From: Siphonodentalium dalli
Lineage: Eukaryota; Mollusca; Scaphopoda; Gadilida; Siphonodentaliidae
Direction: 5' to 3'
Assembly (NCBI GenBank): GCA_032622095.1
Contig: CP136068.1
Coordinates: 156,267,151 to 156,331,150, forward strand
DNA: 64,000 nt
In this document: in pieces, positions 49,163 through 63,088 of the stretch
Layout of the letters: each line of letters begins with the position of its first letter
Position numbering within the stretch: position 1 is the first letter of the stretch
Notes under the pieces: generated by a model
What the model saw: the letters and a program-made list of their open reading frames with translations, nothing else
Told to the model about the DNA's origin: nothing
Database searches by the model: none
Translations under genes and position numbers: made by a program

Positions 49163-49445
49163 GATTAAGTTTTTCTAAGTGCGATCGAGAGATTCGATGA
49201 ACAGAAAATGAATAAAAAACCGTTTGAAAAATTTCCTTTATAAGAGACCCGCGCGGATCGCAGTGCAGTCTAACCCAATTACACACACAACAAAGCAGTT
49301 TACCGCCCTCTCGCGCGGACTTCGGTGAAAACGTATAAATAACTAGGTCGATCCGTACTTTGGTTTAAATAGGAATTTTTAAAAAGAAATTTTATCATTA
49401 CTCTATTTTCCGTCTTTTCGGAAAATACCAACCAAAAACTAAATC
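49163..49445. promoter_or_regulatory. Divergent H2B/H2A promoter, T4-T5
   Basis: 283 bp, uninterrupted. Confidence 0.65.
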
Positions 49446-49820
49446 ATGTCTGGACGTGGTAAAGGTGGCAAAGTAAAGGGAAAGGCAAAGTCCCGATCAT
49501 CAAGGGCTGGACTCCAGTTTCCCGTCGGAAGAATCCATCGTCTTCTGAGAAAAGGCAACTATGCTGAGCGTGTCGGTGCCGGAGCTCCAGTCTACTTGGC
49601 TGCAGTTCTCGAATACCTCGCAGCTGAGGTCCTCGAGTTGGCAGGAAATGCTGCTCGTGACAACAAGAAAAGCAGAATCATACCAAGACATCTCCAGCTC
49701 GCCATCAGGAACGACGAAGAGTTGAACAAACTGTTGTCTGGTGTGACCATCGCCCAGGGTGGTGTTCTGCCAAACATCCAGGCTGTCCTCCTCCCCAAGA
49801 AATCTCAGAGCAGCAAGTAA
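49446..49820 (+). CDS. H2A: Histone H2A, unit T5
   Basis: 124 residues, identical protein, intact promoter. Confidence 0.98.
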   Translation: MSGRGKGGKVKGKAKSRSSRAGLQFPVGRIHRLLRKGNYAERVGAGAPVYLAAVLEYLAAEVLELAGNAARDNKKSRIIPRHLQLAIRNDEELNKLLSGVTIAQGGVLPNIQAVLLPKKSQSSK

Positions 49821-49851
49821 ACAGTTTGCTACTCAAACTCAAATACAAAAC

Positions 49852-49867
49852 GGCCCTTTTCAGGGCC
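49852..49867 (+). terminator. Histone 3' stem-loop, H2A T5
   Basis: Same 16-nt hairpin, 31 nt after the stop. Confidence 0.97.
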
Positions 49868-50953
49868 ACCCAAATTTTCCAAAAAGAGAAACTATTACAA
49901 AATTGCTATATTTGATAATAACAAATAATAATAATAATAATAATAAATAAACGCAAACAATTGCAAGGCAGGAAAAGTGATTCAATGTGCTAAACTTAAG
50001 AGAGTCCAAACCCAAACACAGACTCCGGGTTGCAAGCCAAATCACATAATCGATTATTTTATGACTTTCGTCGCCATTTATTTATAATTATAATTATTCA
50101 ATTATTTACAATTGAATAAAGTGTGTCTTTTCCTCATGCAAACCAAGCATTACTTTTATTCAGTTTACAACATGTTAAAGTGATGTGAAACACCCCGGTA
50201 GGGTGGAACCAGGGAATAATCAACAATAATAAACAATTGAGTGTTGTTCAAACGATTTGTTTTTCTTCTTCTATGGAGTGGAGGAGTGGAGTGGAGTGGA
50301 GTGGAGTGGAGCGGAGTAGTGTGGGTGGAGTGGAGTGGAGTGGAGTGGAATGGAGCTGGAGCGGAGCGGAGCGGAGCGGAGTAGTGTGGGTGGAGTGGAG
50401 TGGAGTGGAGTGGAGTGGTACAGTCGATTTGCTTCAGATTGTTGGCGATGTTAGTATAATGTTAAATACCTTCAGTTAGTTGACATAGCGCCCGAATACT
50501 AACTTATCGGTTTCACGCACCTGAACAAGTATACACAATAAAGTACACAATATGTCTTTCTGTGCATCAGTGACACAACTTATGTTTTTGTTTTGTGTTG
50601 TTTTAACAATGTTGCCTTTTAATAGTTTATGCATGTCCTTCCTTCCTTCCTTCCTTCCTTCCTTCCTTCCTTCCTTCCTTCCTTCCTTCATCCATTCCTT
50701 TCTTCCCTTTCTTTCTTTCTTTCTTTCTTTCTTCATTCCTTTCTTCCTTCCTTCCTTCCTTCATCCATTCCTTTCTTCCCTTTCTTTCTTCATTCCTTTC
50801 TTCCTTCCTTCCTTCCTTCCTTCCTTCCTTCCTTCCTTCCTTCCTTCCTTCCTTCCTTCCTCCCCCCCCCCCTTCTCTCTCTCTTTCTTTCTTTCTTTCT
50901 TTTCTTTCTTTCTTTCCTTTCTTCCTTCTTTCCTTCCTTCCTTCCCCCCCCCT

Positions 50954-50998
<45 letters not shown>

Positions 50999-51703
50999 AG
51001 TTTTACTAATGTTTGTATTGTTATTCCTTTAGCACATTAACTTACATTTTTTCCCTAGCTCTCTTTCTCTGTTTCATCTTTTCTTTTCTTTTCTTTTCAT
51101 CTACATCGTCTATAAAAACAAATTCAATTGTTTGCTTCTTTTCTTTCTTTCTTTTGTGTTTGTCACCGACACGTACCGGATGCGCACAAACTGACAATAA
51201 AAATTAAAGGCTACATACGGGGTGTTTCACATTGAAGTGACCTATGTTTGTGTAATATCATACTAATATGTATGTGCGTGAGAGAAAGAAAAAAGAAAAA
51301 CAAACCGAGCTGGGGTAAATACATATCAGCAGCACGACGTACGTCTTTTCTGTTGGTCAACGGGACGTCACTCTATGCACAGGGGCGTGTTGACGTTTTG
51401 ACGTTATAACAATTTAACAGAACTTTTAAAGAAACAAAATGCTGCTAACTGCCTTGTTCCAATGTTGAGTGACCGAAGGCACGAACCATTAACAACTTTA
51501 CGTGTAAATTATTAGTCGAAGGAAGAAATAAAAATAAATACATACATAGGCCCATATTTACCTACCTCGAAATTACCAACTTCCACTTTCCCGCTTTTAT
51601 TTGTCACACTCCAGTGGTGGTTCATATCATGCACGTCATAGAGCTGCAAAGAGAAACCAGGTCAGTGATTAGAATTCAGCCAAAAACAGGCGTCTTGAAA
51701 TAG

Positions 51704-52096
<393 letters not shown>

Positions 52097-52131
52097 ACAC
52101 CCGAAAGACCGAAGCACAGCTTCAAACAAAC

Positions 52132-52147
52132 GGCCCTTTTCAGGGCC
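52132..52147 (+). terminator. Histone 3' stem-loop, H4 T5
   Basis: Same 16-nt hairpin, 35 nt after the stop. Confidence 0.97.
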
Positions 52148-52757
52148 ACCAAATTGTTTTAAAGAAATACTTTAAAAATTGCTGTACATCAAAAATAAAA
52201 CAAAATACGCCATGTTAGTATCATTTAGTATATGCACGAAAGGCAGAAAGAAAGAAAGAAAGAAAGAAGTTCATTATTTTATTTCCCCCCGAACACCTGC
52301 ACCGTGTTAGTTTCAAGCTAGTATATAGATAAAGTGCATAGTTAAACTAAAATGTGTATGGAAATGTGACCTAATTTTGAATCACTTGTTACATCAGGTC
52401 AGGTTCACATTTTTATTCCAAAAACAAATGCTGTAAAACATTGCCAGTGAATTAGGCTACATACATTTCACAATTAATCATTGTGCCACCCACATACTTG
52501 GAATAAATATTTAAACAAGCTCATTCTCGTGATTTCTTGCATACATTTCTATACACCTATACGGGGACATGTACGTTATATAATTGTTCCCAATAAATGC
52601 TATGTGCACTTTATTTGGGATATTTGCTTATATATTTATTCAGTTCCTTTTCTTTCTTTTCTTTGCATGTTTATTCGTTAATTCCTCATTTCCCTAACCC
52701 ACAGTGATTCGAATAGTTTAGCAATTCTAATAGTTTATCTTTTTGGAAAATTTGGGT

Positions 52758-52773
52758 GGCCCTGAAAAGGGCC
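52758..52773 (-). terminator. Histone 3' stem-loop, H2B T5
   Basis: Same 16-nt hairpin, 29 nt after the stop. Confidence 0.97.
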
Positions 52774-52802
52774 GTTTGTGTGTAAAGCTGTAAGTGAACA
52801 GT

Positions 52803-53174
52803 TTACTTGCTGCTGGTGTACTTGGTGACGGCCTTGGTACCCTCAGAGACGGCGTGCTTGGCCAATTCACCTGGGAGAAGAAGTCTGACGGCGGTCTGGA
52901 CCTCTCGGGAGGTGATGGTGGATCGTTTGTTGTAGTGAGCCAATCGGGAGGCCTCAGCTGCGATCCTCTCGAAGATGTCGTTGACAAAGCTGTTCATGAT
53001 GGACATGGCTTTGCTGCTGACACCGGTGTCTGGGTGCACCTGTTTCAAGACTTTGTAGATGTAGATTCCGTAGGATTCCTTCCTTTTTCGGTGCCTCTTC
53101 TTGGTGCCGGTCGTTGACGCCTTCTGGGTCTTGGTGGCCTTTTTGGCTCCTTTGCTTCCTGCTTTGGGTGGCAT
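52803..53174 (-). CDS. H2B: Histone H2B, unit T5
   Basis: 123 residues, identical protein, divergent with H2A of T6. Confidence 0.98.
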   Translation of the reverse strand: MPPKAGSKGAKKATKTQKASTTGTKKRHRKRKESYGIYIYKVLKQVHPDTGVSSKAMSIMNSFVNDIFERIAAEASRLAHYNKRSTITSREVQTAVRLLLPGELAKHAVSEGTKAVTKYTSSK

Positions 53175-53457
53175 GATTAAGTTTTTCTAAGTGCGATCGA
53201 GAGATTCGATGAACAGAAAATGAATAAAAAACCGTTTGAAAAATTTCCTTTATAAGAGACCCGCGCGGATCGCAGTGCAGTCTAACCCAATTACACACAC
53301 AACAAAGCAGTTTACCGCCCTCTCGCGCGGACTTCGGTGAAAACGTATAAATAACTAGGTCGATCCGTACTTTGGTTTAAATAGGAATTTTTAAAAAGAA
53401 ATTTTATCATTACTCTATTTTCCGTCTTTTCGGAAAATACCAACCAAAAACTAAATC
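53175..53457. promoter_or_regulatory. Divergent H2B/H2A promoter, T5-T6
   Basis: 283 bp, uninterrupted. Confidence 0.65.
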
Positions 53458-53832
53458 ATGTCTGGACGTGGTAAAGGTGGCAAAGTAAAGGGAAAGGCAA
53501 AGTCCCGATCATCAAGGGCTGGACTCCAGTTTCCCGTCGGAAGAATCCATCGTCTTCTGAGAAAAGGCAACTATGCTGAGCGTGTCGGTGCCGGAGCTCC
53601 AGTCTACTTGGCTGCAGTTCTCGAATACCTCGCAGCTGAGGTCCTCGAGTTGGCAGGAAATGCTGCTCGTGACAACAAGAAAAGCAGAATCATACCAAGA
53701 CATCTCCAGCTCGCCATCAGGAACGACGAAGAGTTGAACAAACTGTTGTCTGGTGTGACCATCGCCCAGGGTGGTGTTCTGCCAAACATCCAGGCTGTCC
53801 TCCTCCCCAAGAAATCTCAGAGCAGCAAGTAA
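53458..53832 (+). CDS. H2A: Histone H2A, unit T6
   Basis: 124 residues, identical protein, intact promoter. Confidence 0.98.
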   Translation: MSGRGKGGKVKGKAKSRSSRAGLQFPVGRIHRLLRKGNYAERVGAGAPVYLAAVLEYLAAEVLELAGNAARDNKKSRIIPRHLQLAIRNDEELNKLLSGVTIAQGGVLPNIQAVLLPKKSQSSK

Positions 53833-53863
53833 ACAGTTTGCTACTCAAACTCAAATACAAAAC

Positions 53864-53879
53864 GGCCCTTTTCAGGGCC
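53864..53879 (+). terminator. Histone 3' stem-loop, H2A T6
   Basis: Same 16-nt hairpin, 31 nt after the stop. Confidence 0.97.
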
Positions 53880-54965
53880 ACCCAAATTTTCCAAAAAGAG
53901 AAACTATTACAAAATTGCTATATTTGATAATAACAAATAATAATAATAATAATAATAAATAAACGCAAACAATTGCAAGGCAGGAAAAGTGATTCAATGT
54001 GCTAAACTTAAGAGAGTCCAAACCCAAACACAGACTCCGGGTTGCAAGCCAAATCACATAATCGATTATTTTATGACTTTCGTCGCCATTTATTTATAAT
54101 TATAATTATTCAATTATTTACAATTGAATAAAGTGTGTCTTTTCCTCATGCAAACCAAGCATTACTTTTATTCAGTTTACAACATGTTAAAGTGATGTGA
54201 AACACCCCGGTAGGGTGGAACCAGGGAATAATCAACAATAATAAACAATTGAGTGTTGTTCAAACGATTTGTTTTTCTTCTTCTATGGAGTGGAGGAGTG
54301 GAGTGGAGTGGAGTGGAGTGGAGCGGAGTAGTGTGGGTGGAGTGGAGTGGAGTGGAGTGGAATGGAGCTGGAGCGGAGCGGAGCGGAGCGGAGTAGTGTG
54401 GGTGGAGTGGAGTGGAGTGGAGTGGAGTGGTACAGTCGATTTGCTTCAGATTGTTGGCGATGTTAGTATAATGTTAAATACCTTCAGTTAGTTGACATAG
54501 CGCCCGAATACTAACTTATCGGTTTCACGCACCTGAACAAGTATACACAATAAAGTACACAATATGTCTTTCTGTGCATCAGTGACACAACTTATGTTTT
54601 TGTTTTGTGTTGTTTTAACAATGTTGCCTTTTAATAGTTTATGCATGTCCTTCCTTCCTTCCTTCCTTCCTTCCTTCCTTCCTTCCTTCCTTCCTTCCTT
54701 CATCCATTCCTTTCTTCCCTTTCTTTCTTTCTTTCTTTCTTTCTTCATTCCTTTCTTCCTTCCTTCCTTCCTTCATCCATTCCTTTCTTCCCTTTCTTTC
54801 TTCATTCCTTTCTTCCTTCCTTCCTTCCTTCCTTCCTTCCTTCCTTCCTTCCTTCCTTCCTTCCTTCCTTCCTCCCCCCCCCCCTTCTCTCTCTCTTTCT
54901 TTCTTTCTTTCTTTTCTTTCTTTCTTTCCTTTCTTCCTTCTTTCCTTCCTTCCTTCCCCCCCCCT

Positions 54966-55010
<45 letters not shown>

Positions 55011-55715
55011 AGTTTTACTAATGTTTGTATTGTTATTCCTTTAGCACATTAACTTACATTTTTTCCCTAGCTCTCTTTCTCTGTTTCATCTTTTCTTTTC
55101 TTTTCTTTTCATCTACATCGTCTATAAAAACAAATTCAATTGTTTGCTTCTTTTCTTTCTTTCTTTTGTGTTTGTCACCGACACGTACCGGATGCGCACA
55201 AACTGACAATAAAAATTAAAGGCTACATACGGGGTGTTTCACATTGAAGTGACCTATGTTTGTGTAATATCATACTAATATGTATGTGCGTGAGAGAAAG
55301 AAAAAAGAAAAACAAACCGAGCTGGGGTAAATACATATCAGCAGCACGACGTACGTCTTTTCTGTTGGTCAACGGGACGTCACTCTATGCACAGGGGCGT
55401 GTTGACGTTTTGACGTTATAACAATTTAACAGAACTTTTAAAGAAACAAAATGCTGCTAACTGCCTTGTTCCAATGTTGAGTGACCGAAGGCACGAACCA
55501 TTAACAACTTTACGTGTAAATTATTAGTCGAAGGAAGAAATAAAAATAAATACATACATAGGCCCATATTTACCTACCTCGAAATTACCAACTTCCACTT
55601 TCCCGCTTTTATTTGTCACACTCCAGTGGTGGTTCATATCATGCACGTCATAGAGCTGCAAAGAGAAACCAGGTCAGTGATTAGAATTCAGCCAAAAACA
55701 GGCGTCTTGAAATAG

Positions 55716-56108
<393 letters not shown>

Positions 56109-56143
56109 ACACCCGAAAGACCGAAGCACAGCTTCAAACAAAC

Positions 56144-56159
56144 GGCCCTTTTCAGGGCC
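56144..56159 (+). terminator. Histone 3' stem-loop, H4 T6
   Basis: Same 16-nt hairpin, 35 nt after the stop. Confidence 0.97.
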
Positions 56160-56769
56160 ACCAAATTGTTTTAAAGAAATACTTTAAAAATTGCTGTACA
56201 TCAAAAATAAAACAAAATACGCCATGTTAGTATCATTTAGTATATGCACGAAAGGCAGAAAGAAAGAAAGAAAGAAAGAAGTTCATTATTTTATTTCCCC
56301 CCGAACACCTGCACCGTGTTAGTTTCAAGCTAGTATATAGATAAAGTGCATAGTTAAACTAAAATGTGTATGGAAATGTGACCTAATTTTGAATCACTTG
56401 TTACATCAGGTCAGGTTCACATTTTTATTCCAAAAACAAATGCTGTAAAACATTGCCAGTGAATTAGGCTACATACATTTCACAATTAATCATTGTGCCA
56501 CCCACATACTTGGAATAAATATTTAAACAAGCTCATTCTCGTGATTTCTTGCATACATTTCTATACACCTATACGGGGACATGTACGTTATATAATTGTT
56601 CCCAATAAATGCTATGTGCACTTTATTTGGGATATTTGCTTATATATTTATTCAGTTCCTTTTCTTTCTTTTCTTTGCATGTTTATTCGTTAATTCCTCA
56701 TTTCCCTAACCCACAGTGATTCGAATAGTTTAGCAATTCTAATAGTTTATCTTTTTGGAAAATTTGGGT

Positions 56770-56785
56770 GGCCCTGAAAAGGGCC
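56770..56785 (-). terminator. Histone 3' stem-loop, H2B T6
   Basis: Same 16-nt hairpin, 29 nt after the stop. Confidence 0.97.
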
Positions 56786-56814
56786 GTTTGTGTGTAAAGC
56801 TGTAAGTGAACAGT

Positions 56815-57186
56815 TTACTTGCTGCTGGTGTACTTGGTGACGGCCTTGGTACCCTCAGAGACGGCGTGCTTGGCCAATTCACCTGGGAGAAGAAGTCTGA
56901 CGGCGGTCTGGACCTCTCGGGAGGTGATGGTGGATCGTTTGTTGTAGTGAGCCAATCGGGAGGCCTCAGCTGCGATCCTCTCGAAGATGTCGTTGACAAA
57001 GCTGTTCATGATGGACATGGCTTTGCTGCTGACACCGGTGTCTGGGTGCACCTGTTTCAAGACTTTGTAGATGTAGATTCCGTAGGATTCCTTCCTTTTT
57101 CGGTGCCTCTTCTTGGTGCCGGTCGTTGACGCCTTCTGGGTCTTGGTGGCCTTTTTGGCTCCTTTGCTTCCTGCTTTGGGTGGCAT
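56815..57186 (-). CDS. H2B: Histone H2B, unit T6
   Basis: 123 residues, identical protein, divergent with H2A of T7. Confidence 0.98.
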   Translation of the reverse strand: MPPKAGSKGAKKATKTQKASTTGTKKRHRKRKESYGIYIYKVLKQVHPDTGVSSKAMSIMNSFVNDIFERIAAEASRLAHYNKRSTITSREVQTAVRLLLPGELAKHAVSEGTKAVTKYTSSK

Positions 57187-57469
57187 GATTAAGTTTTTCT
57201 AAGTGCGATCGAGAGATTCGATGAACAGAAAATGAATAAAAAACCGTTTGAAAAATTTCCTTTATAAGAGACCCGCGCGGATCGCAGTGCAGTCTAACCC
57301 AATTACACACACAACAAAGCAGTTTACCGCCCTCTCGCGCGGACTTCGGTGAAAACGTATAAATAACTAGGTCGATCCGTACTTTGGTTTAAATAGGAAT
57401 TTTTAAAAAGAAATTTTATCATTACTCTATTTTCCGTCTTTTCGGAAAATACCAACCAAAAACTAAATC
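57187..57469. promoter_or_regulatory. Divergent H2B/H2A promoter, T6-T7
   Basis: 283 bp, uninterrupted. Confidence 0.65.
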
Positions 57470-57844
57470 ATGTCTGGACGTGGTAAAGGTGGCAAAGTAA
57501 AGGGAAAGGCAAAGTCCCGATCATCAAGGGCTGGACTCCAGTTTCCCGTCGGAAGAATCCATCGTCTTCTGAGAAAAGGCAACTATGCTGAGCGTGTCGG
57601 TGCCGGAGCTCCAGTCTACTTGGCTGCAGTTCTCGAATACCTCGCAGCTGAGGTCCTCGAGTTGGCAGGAAATGCTGCTCGTGACAACAAGAAAAGCAGA
57701 ATCATACCAAGACATCTCCAGCTCGCCATCAGGAACGACGAAGAGTTGAACAAACTGTTGTCTGGTGTGACCATCGCCCAGGGTGGTGTTCTGCCAAACA
57801 TCCAGGCTGTCCTCCTCCCCAAGAAATCTCAGAGCAGCAAGTAA
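57470..57844 (+). CDS. H2A: Histone H2A, unit T7
   Basis: 124 residues, identical protein, intact promoter. Confidence 0.98.
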   Translation: MSGRGKGGKVKGKAKSRSSRAGLQFPVGRIHRLLRKGNYAERVGAGAPVYLAAVLEYLAAEVLELAGNAARDNKKSRIIPRHLQLAIRNDEELNKLLSGVTIAQGGVLPNIQAVLLPKKSQSSK

Positions 57845-57875
57845 ACAGTTTGCTACTCAAACTCAAATACAAAAC

Positions 57876-57891
57876 GGCCCTTTTCAGGGCC
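57876..57891 (+). terminator. Histone 3' stem-loop, H2A T7
   Basis: Same 16-nt hairpin, 31 nt after the stop. Confidence 0.97.
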
Positions 57892-58977
57892 ACCCAAATT
57901 TTCCAAAAAGAGAAACTATTACAAAATTGCTATATTTGATAATAACAAATAATAATAATAATAATAATAAATAAACGCAAACAATTGCAAGGCAGGAAAA
58001 GTGATTCAATGTGCTAAACTTAAGAGAGTCCAAACCCAAACACAGACTCCGGGTTGCAAGCCAAATCACATAATCGATTATTTTATGACTTTCGTCGCCA
58101 TTTATTTATAATTATAATTATTCAATTATTTACAATTGAATAAAGTGTGTCTTTTCCTCATGCAAACCAAGCATTACTTTTATTCAGTTTACAACATGTT
58201 AAAGTGATGTGAAACACCCCGGTAGGGTGGAACCAGGGAATAATCAACAATAATAAACAATTGAGTGTTGTTCAAACGATTTGTTTTTCTTCTTCTATGG
58301 AGTGGAGGAGTGGAGTGGAGTGGAGTGGAGTGGAGCGGAGTAGTGTGGGTGGAGTGGAGTGGAGTGGAGTGGAATGGAGCTGGAGCGGAGCGGAGCGGAG
58401 CGGAGTAGTGTGGGTGGAGTGGAGTGGAGTGGAGTGGAGTGGTACAGTCGATTTGCTTCAGATTGTTGGCGATGTTAGTATAATGTTAAATACCTTCAGT
58501 TAGTTGACATAGCGCCCGAATACTAACTTATCGGTTTCACGCACCTGAACAAGTATACACAATAAAGTACACAATATGTCTTTCTGTGCATCAGTGACAC
58601 AACTTATGTTTTTGTTTTGTGTTGTTTTAACAATGTTGCCTTTTAATAGTTTATGCATGTCCTTCCTTCCTTCCTTCCTTCCTTCCTTCCTTCCTTCCTT
58701 CCTTCCTTCCTTCATCCATTCCTTTCTTCCCTTTCTTTCTTTCTTTCTTTCTTTCTTCATTCCTTTCTTCCTTCCTTCCTTCCTTCATCCATTCCTTTCT
58801 TCCCTTTCTTTCTTCATTCCTTTCTTCCTTCCTTCCTTCCTTCCTTCCTTCCTTCCTTCCTTCCTTCCTTCCTTCCTTCCTTCCTCCCCCCCCCCCTTCT
58901 CTCTCTCTTTCTTTCTTTCTTTCTTTTCTTTCTTTCTTTCCTTTCTTCCTTCTTTCCTTCCTTCCTTCCCCCCCCCT

Positions 58978-59022
<45 letters not shown>

Positions 59023-59727
59023 AGTTTTACTAATGTTTGTATTGTTATTCCTTTAGCACATTAACTTACATTTTTTCCCTAGCTCTCTTTCTCTGTTTCA
59101 TCTTTTCTTTTCTTTTCTTTTCATCTACATCGTCTATAAAAACAAATTCAATTGTTTGCTTCTTTTCTTTCTTTCTTTTGTGTTTGTCACCGACACGTAC
59201 CGGATGCGCACAAACTGACAATAAAAATTAAAGGCTACATACGGGGTGTTTCACATTGAAGTGACCTATGTTTGTGTAATATCATACTAATATGTATGTG
59301 CGTGAGAGAAAGAAAAAAGAAAAACAAACCGAGCTGGGGTAAATACATATCAGCAGCACGACGTACGTCTTTTCTGTTGGTCAACGGGACGTCACTCTAT
59401 GCACAGGGGCGTGTTGACGTTTTGACGTTATAACAATTTAACAGAACTTTTAAAGAAACAAAATGCTGCTAACTGCCTTGTTCCAATGTTGAGTGACCGA
59501 AGGCACGAACCATTAACAACTTTACGTGTAAATTATTAGTCGAAGGAAGAAATAAAAATAAATACATACATAGGCCCATATTTACCTACCTCGAAATTAC
59601 CAACTTCCACTTTCCCGCTTTTATTTGTCACACTCCAGTGGTGGTTCATATCATGCACGTCATAGAGCTGCAAAGAGAAACCAGGTCAGTGATTAGAATT
59701 CAGCCAAAAACAGGCGTCTTGAAATAG

Positions 59728-60120
<393 letters not shown>

Positions 60121-60155
60121 ACACCCGAAAGACCGAAGCACAGCTTCAAACAAAC

Positions 60156-60171
60156 GGCCCTTTTCAGGGCC
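60156..60171 (+). terminator. Histone 3' stem-loop, H4 T7
   Basis: Same 16-nt hairpin, 35 nt after the stop. Confidence 0.97.
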
Positions 60172-60781
60172 ACCAAATTGTTTTAAAGAAATACTTTAAA
60201 AATTGCTGTACATCAAAAATAAAACAAAATACGCCATGTTAGTATCATTTAGTATATGCACGAAAGGCAGAAAGAAAGAAAGAAAGAAAGAAGTTCATTA
60301 TTTTATTTCCCCCCGAACACCTGCACCGTGTTAGTTTCAAGCTAGTATATAGATAAAGTGCATAGTTAAACTAAAATGTGTATGGAAATGTGACCTAATT
60401 TTGAATCACTTGTTACATCAGGTCAGGTTCACATTTTTATTCCAAAAACAAATGCTGTAAAACATTGCCAGTGAATTAGGCTACATACATTTCACAATTA
60501 ATCATTGTGCCACCCACATACTTGGAATAAATATTTAAACAAGCTCATTCTCGTGATTTCTTGCATACATTTCTATACACCTATACGGGGACATGTACGT
60601 TATATAATTGTTCCCAATAAATGCTATGTGCACTTTATTTGGGATATTTGCTTATATATTTATTCAGTTCCTTTTCTTTCTTTTCTTTGCATGTTTATTC
60701 GTTAATTCCTCATTTCCCTAACCCACAGTGATTCGAATAGTTTAGCAATTCTAATAGTTTATCTTTTTGGAAAATTTGGGT

Positions 60782-60797
60782 GGCCCTGAAAAGGGCC
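60782..60797 (-). terminator. Histone 3' stem-loop, H2B T7
   Basis: Same 16-nt hairpin, 29 nt after the stop. Confidence 0.97.
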
Positions 60798-60826
60798 GTT
60801 TGTGTGTAAAGCTGTAAGTGAACAGT

Positions 60827-61198
60827 TTACTTGCTGCTGGTGTACTTGGTGACGGCCTTGGTACCCTCAGAGACGGCGTGCTTGGCCAATTCACCTGGGA
60901 GAAGAAGTCTGACGGCGGTCTGGACCTCTCGGGAGGTGATGGTGGATCGTTTGTTGTAGTGAGCCAATCGGGAGGCCTCAGCTGCGATCCTCTCGAAGAT
61001 GTCGTTGACAAAGCTGTTCATGATGGACATGGCTTTGCTGCTGACACCGGTGTCTGGGTGCACCTGTTTCAAGACTTTGTAGATGTAGATTCCGTAGGAT
61101 TCCTTCCTTTTTCGGTGCCTCTTCTTGGTGCCGGTCGTTGACGCCTTCTGGGTCTTGGTGGCCTTTTTGGCTCCTTTGCTTCCTGCTTTGGGTGGCAT
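60827..61198 (-). CDS. H2B: Histone H2B, unit T7 (altered promoter)
   Basis: 123 residues, identical protein. A 54-bp insertion between its TATA box and cap-like motif moves TATAAA from about 75 to about 129 bp upstream of the ATG. The start of transcription must shift into the insert, or expression is weakened. Confidence 0.97.
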   Translation of the reverse strand: MPPKAGSKGAKKATKTQKASTTGTKKRHRKRKESYGIYIYKVLKQVHPDTGVSSKAMSIMNSFVNDIFERIAAEASRLAHYNKRSTITSREVQTAVRLLLPGELAKHAVSEGTKAVTKYTSSK

Positions 61199-61535
61199 GA
61201 TTAAGTTTTTCTAAGTGCGATCGAGAGATTCGATGAACAGAAAATGAATAAAAAACCCTGATAAAAAACCCTGATAGGGGGTTTGGGAAACTTTCCCGGG
61301 AATAAAAAACCGTTTGAAAAATTTCCTTTATAAGAGACCCGCGCGGATCGCAGTGCAGTCTAACCCAATTACACACACAACAAAGCAGTTTACCGCCCTC
61401 TCGCGCGGACTTCGGTGAAAACGTATAAATAACTAGGTCGATCCGTACTTTGGTTTAAATAGGAATTTTTAAAAAGAAATTTTATCATTACTCTATTTTC
61501 CGTCTTTTCGGAAAATACCAACCAAAAACTAAATC
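61199..61535. promoter_or_regulatory. Divergent H2B/H2A promoter, T7-T8, with 54-bp insertion
   Basis: 337 bp instead of 283. The H2A side is unchanged; the H2B side has TATA separated from the cap motif. Confidence 0.65.
61246..61311. repeat. 42-bp insert with 12-bp target duplication in H2B promoter
   Basis: GAATAAAAAACC occurs at 61246-61257 and again at 61300-61311, flanking 42 bp (61258-61299). The insert has a GGGAAA-C-TTTCCC palindrome (61285-61297) and repeats the target-like string ATAAAAAACCC. On the H2B strand its last bases (TATCAGGGTTTTTTATCAG) run into the similar target GGTTTTTTATTC. It could be a heavily truncated LINE whose 3' end resembles the target, or repair-associated filler DNA. 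Confidence 0.75.
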
Positions 61536-61910
61536 ATGTCTGGACGTGGTAAAGGTGGCAAAGTAAAGGGAAAGGCAAAGTCCCGATCATCAAGGGCTGG
61601 ACTCCAGTTTCCCGTCGGAAGAATCCATCGTCTTCTGAGAAAAGGCAACTATGCTGAGCGTGTCGGTGCCGGAGCTCCAGTCTACTTGGCTGCAGTTCTC
61701 GAATACCTCGCAGCTGAGGTCCTCGAGTTGGCAGGAAATGCTGCTCGTGACAACAAGAAAAGCAGAATCATACCAAGACATCTCCAGCTCGCCATCAGGA
61801 ACGACGAAGAGTTGAACAAACTGTTGTCTGGTGTGACCATCGCCCAGGGTGGTGTTCTGCCAAACATCCAGGCTGTCCTCCTCCCCAAGAAATCTCAGAG
61901 CAGCAAGTAA
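61536..61910 (+). CDS. H2A: Histone H2A, unit T8
   Basis: 124 residues, identical protein. The 54-bp insertion lies on the H2B side, so its own TATA and cap elements keep their spacing. Confidence 0.98.
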   Translation: MSGRGKGGKVKGKAKSRSSRAGLQFPVGRIHRLLRKGNYAERVGAGAPVYLAAVLEYLAAEVLELAGNAARDNKKSRIIPRHLQLAIRNDEELNKLLSGVTIAQGGVLPNIQAVLLPKKSQSSK

Positions 61911-61941
61911 ACAGTTTGCTACTCAAACTCAAATACAAAAC

Positions 61942-61957
61942 GGCCCTTTTCAGGGCC
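61942..61957 (+). terminator. Histone 3' stem-loop, H2A T8
   Basis: Same 16-nt hairpin, 31 nt after the stop. Confidence 0.97.
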
Positions 61958-63043
61958 ACCCAAATTTTCCAAAAAGAGAAACTATTACAAAATTGCTATA
62001 TTTGATAATAACAAATAATAATAATAATAATAATAAATAAACGCAAACAATTGCAAGGCAGGAAAAGTGATTCAATGTGCTAAACTTAAGAGAGTCCAAA
62101 CCCAAACACAGACTCCGGGTTGCAAGCCAAATCACATAATCGATTATTTTATGACTTTCGTCGCCATTTATTTATAATTATAATTATTCAATTATTTACA
62201 ATTGAATAAAGTGTGTCTTTTCCTCATGCAAACCAAGCATTACTTTTATTCAGTTTACAACATGTTAAAGTGATGTGAAACACCCCGGTAGGGTGGAACC
62301 AGGGAATAATCAACAATAATAAACAATTGAGTGTTGTTCAAACGATTTGTTTTTCTTCTTCTATGGAGTGGAGGAGTGGAGTGGAGTGGAGTGGAGTGGA
62401 GCGGAGTAGTGTGGGTGGAGTGGAGTGGAGTGGAGTGGAATGGAGCTGGAGCGGAGCGGAGCGGAGCGGAGTAGTGTGGGTGGAGTGGAGTGGAGTGGAG
62501 TGGAGTGGTACAGTCGATTTGCTTCAGATTGTTGGCGATGTTAGTATAATGTTAAATACCTTCAGTTAGTTGACATAGCGCCCGAATACTAACTTATCGG
62601 TTTCACGCACCTGAACAAGTATACACAATAAAGTACACAATATGTCTTTCTGTGCATCAGTGACACAACTTATGTTTTTGTTTTGTGTTGTTTTAACAAT
62701 GTTGCCTTTTAATAGTTTATGCATGTCCTTCCTTCCTTCCTTCCTTCCTTCCTTCCTTCCTTCCTTCCTTCCTTCCTTCATCCATTCCTTTCTTCCCTTT
62801 CTTTCTTTCTTTCTTTCTTTCTTCATTCCTTTCTTCCTTCCTTCCTTCCTTCATCCATTCCTTTCTTCCCTTTCTTTCTTCATTCCTTTCTTCCTTCCTT
62901 CCTTCCTTCCTTCCTTCCTTCCTTCCTTCCTTCCTTCCTTCCTTCCTTCCTCCCCCCCCCCCTTCTCTCTCTCTTTCTTTCTTTCTTTCTTTTCTTTCTT
63001 TCTTTCCTTTCTTCCTTCTTTCCTTCCTTCCTTCCCCCCCCCT

Positions 63044-63088
<45 letters not shown>

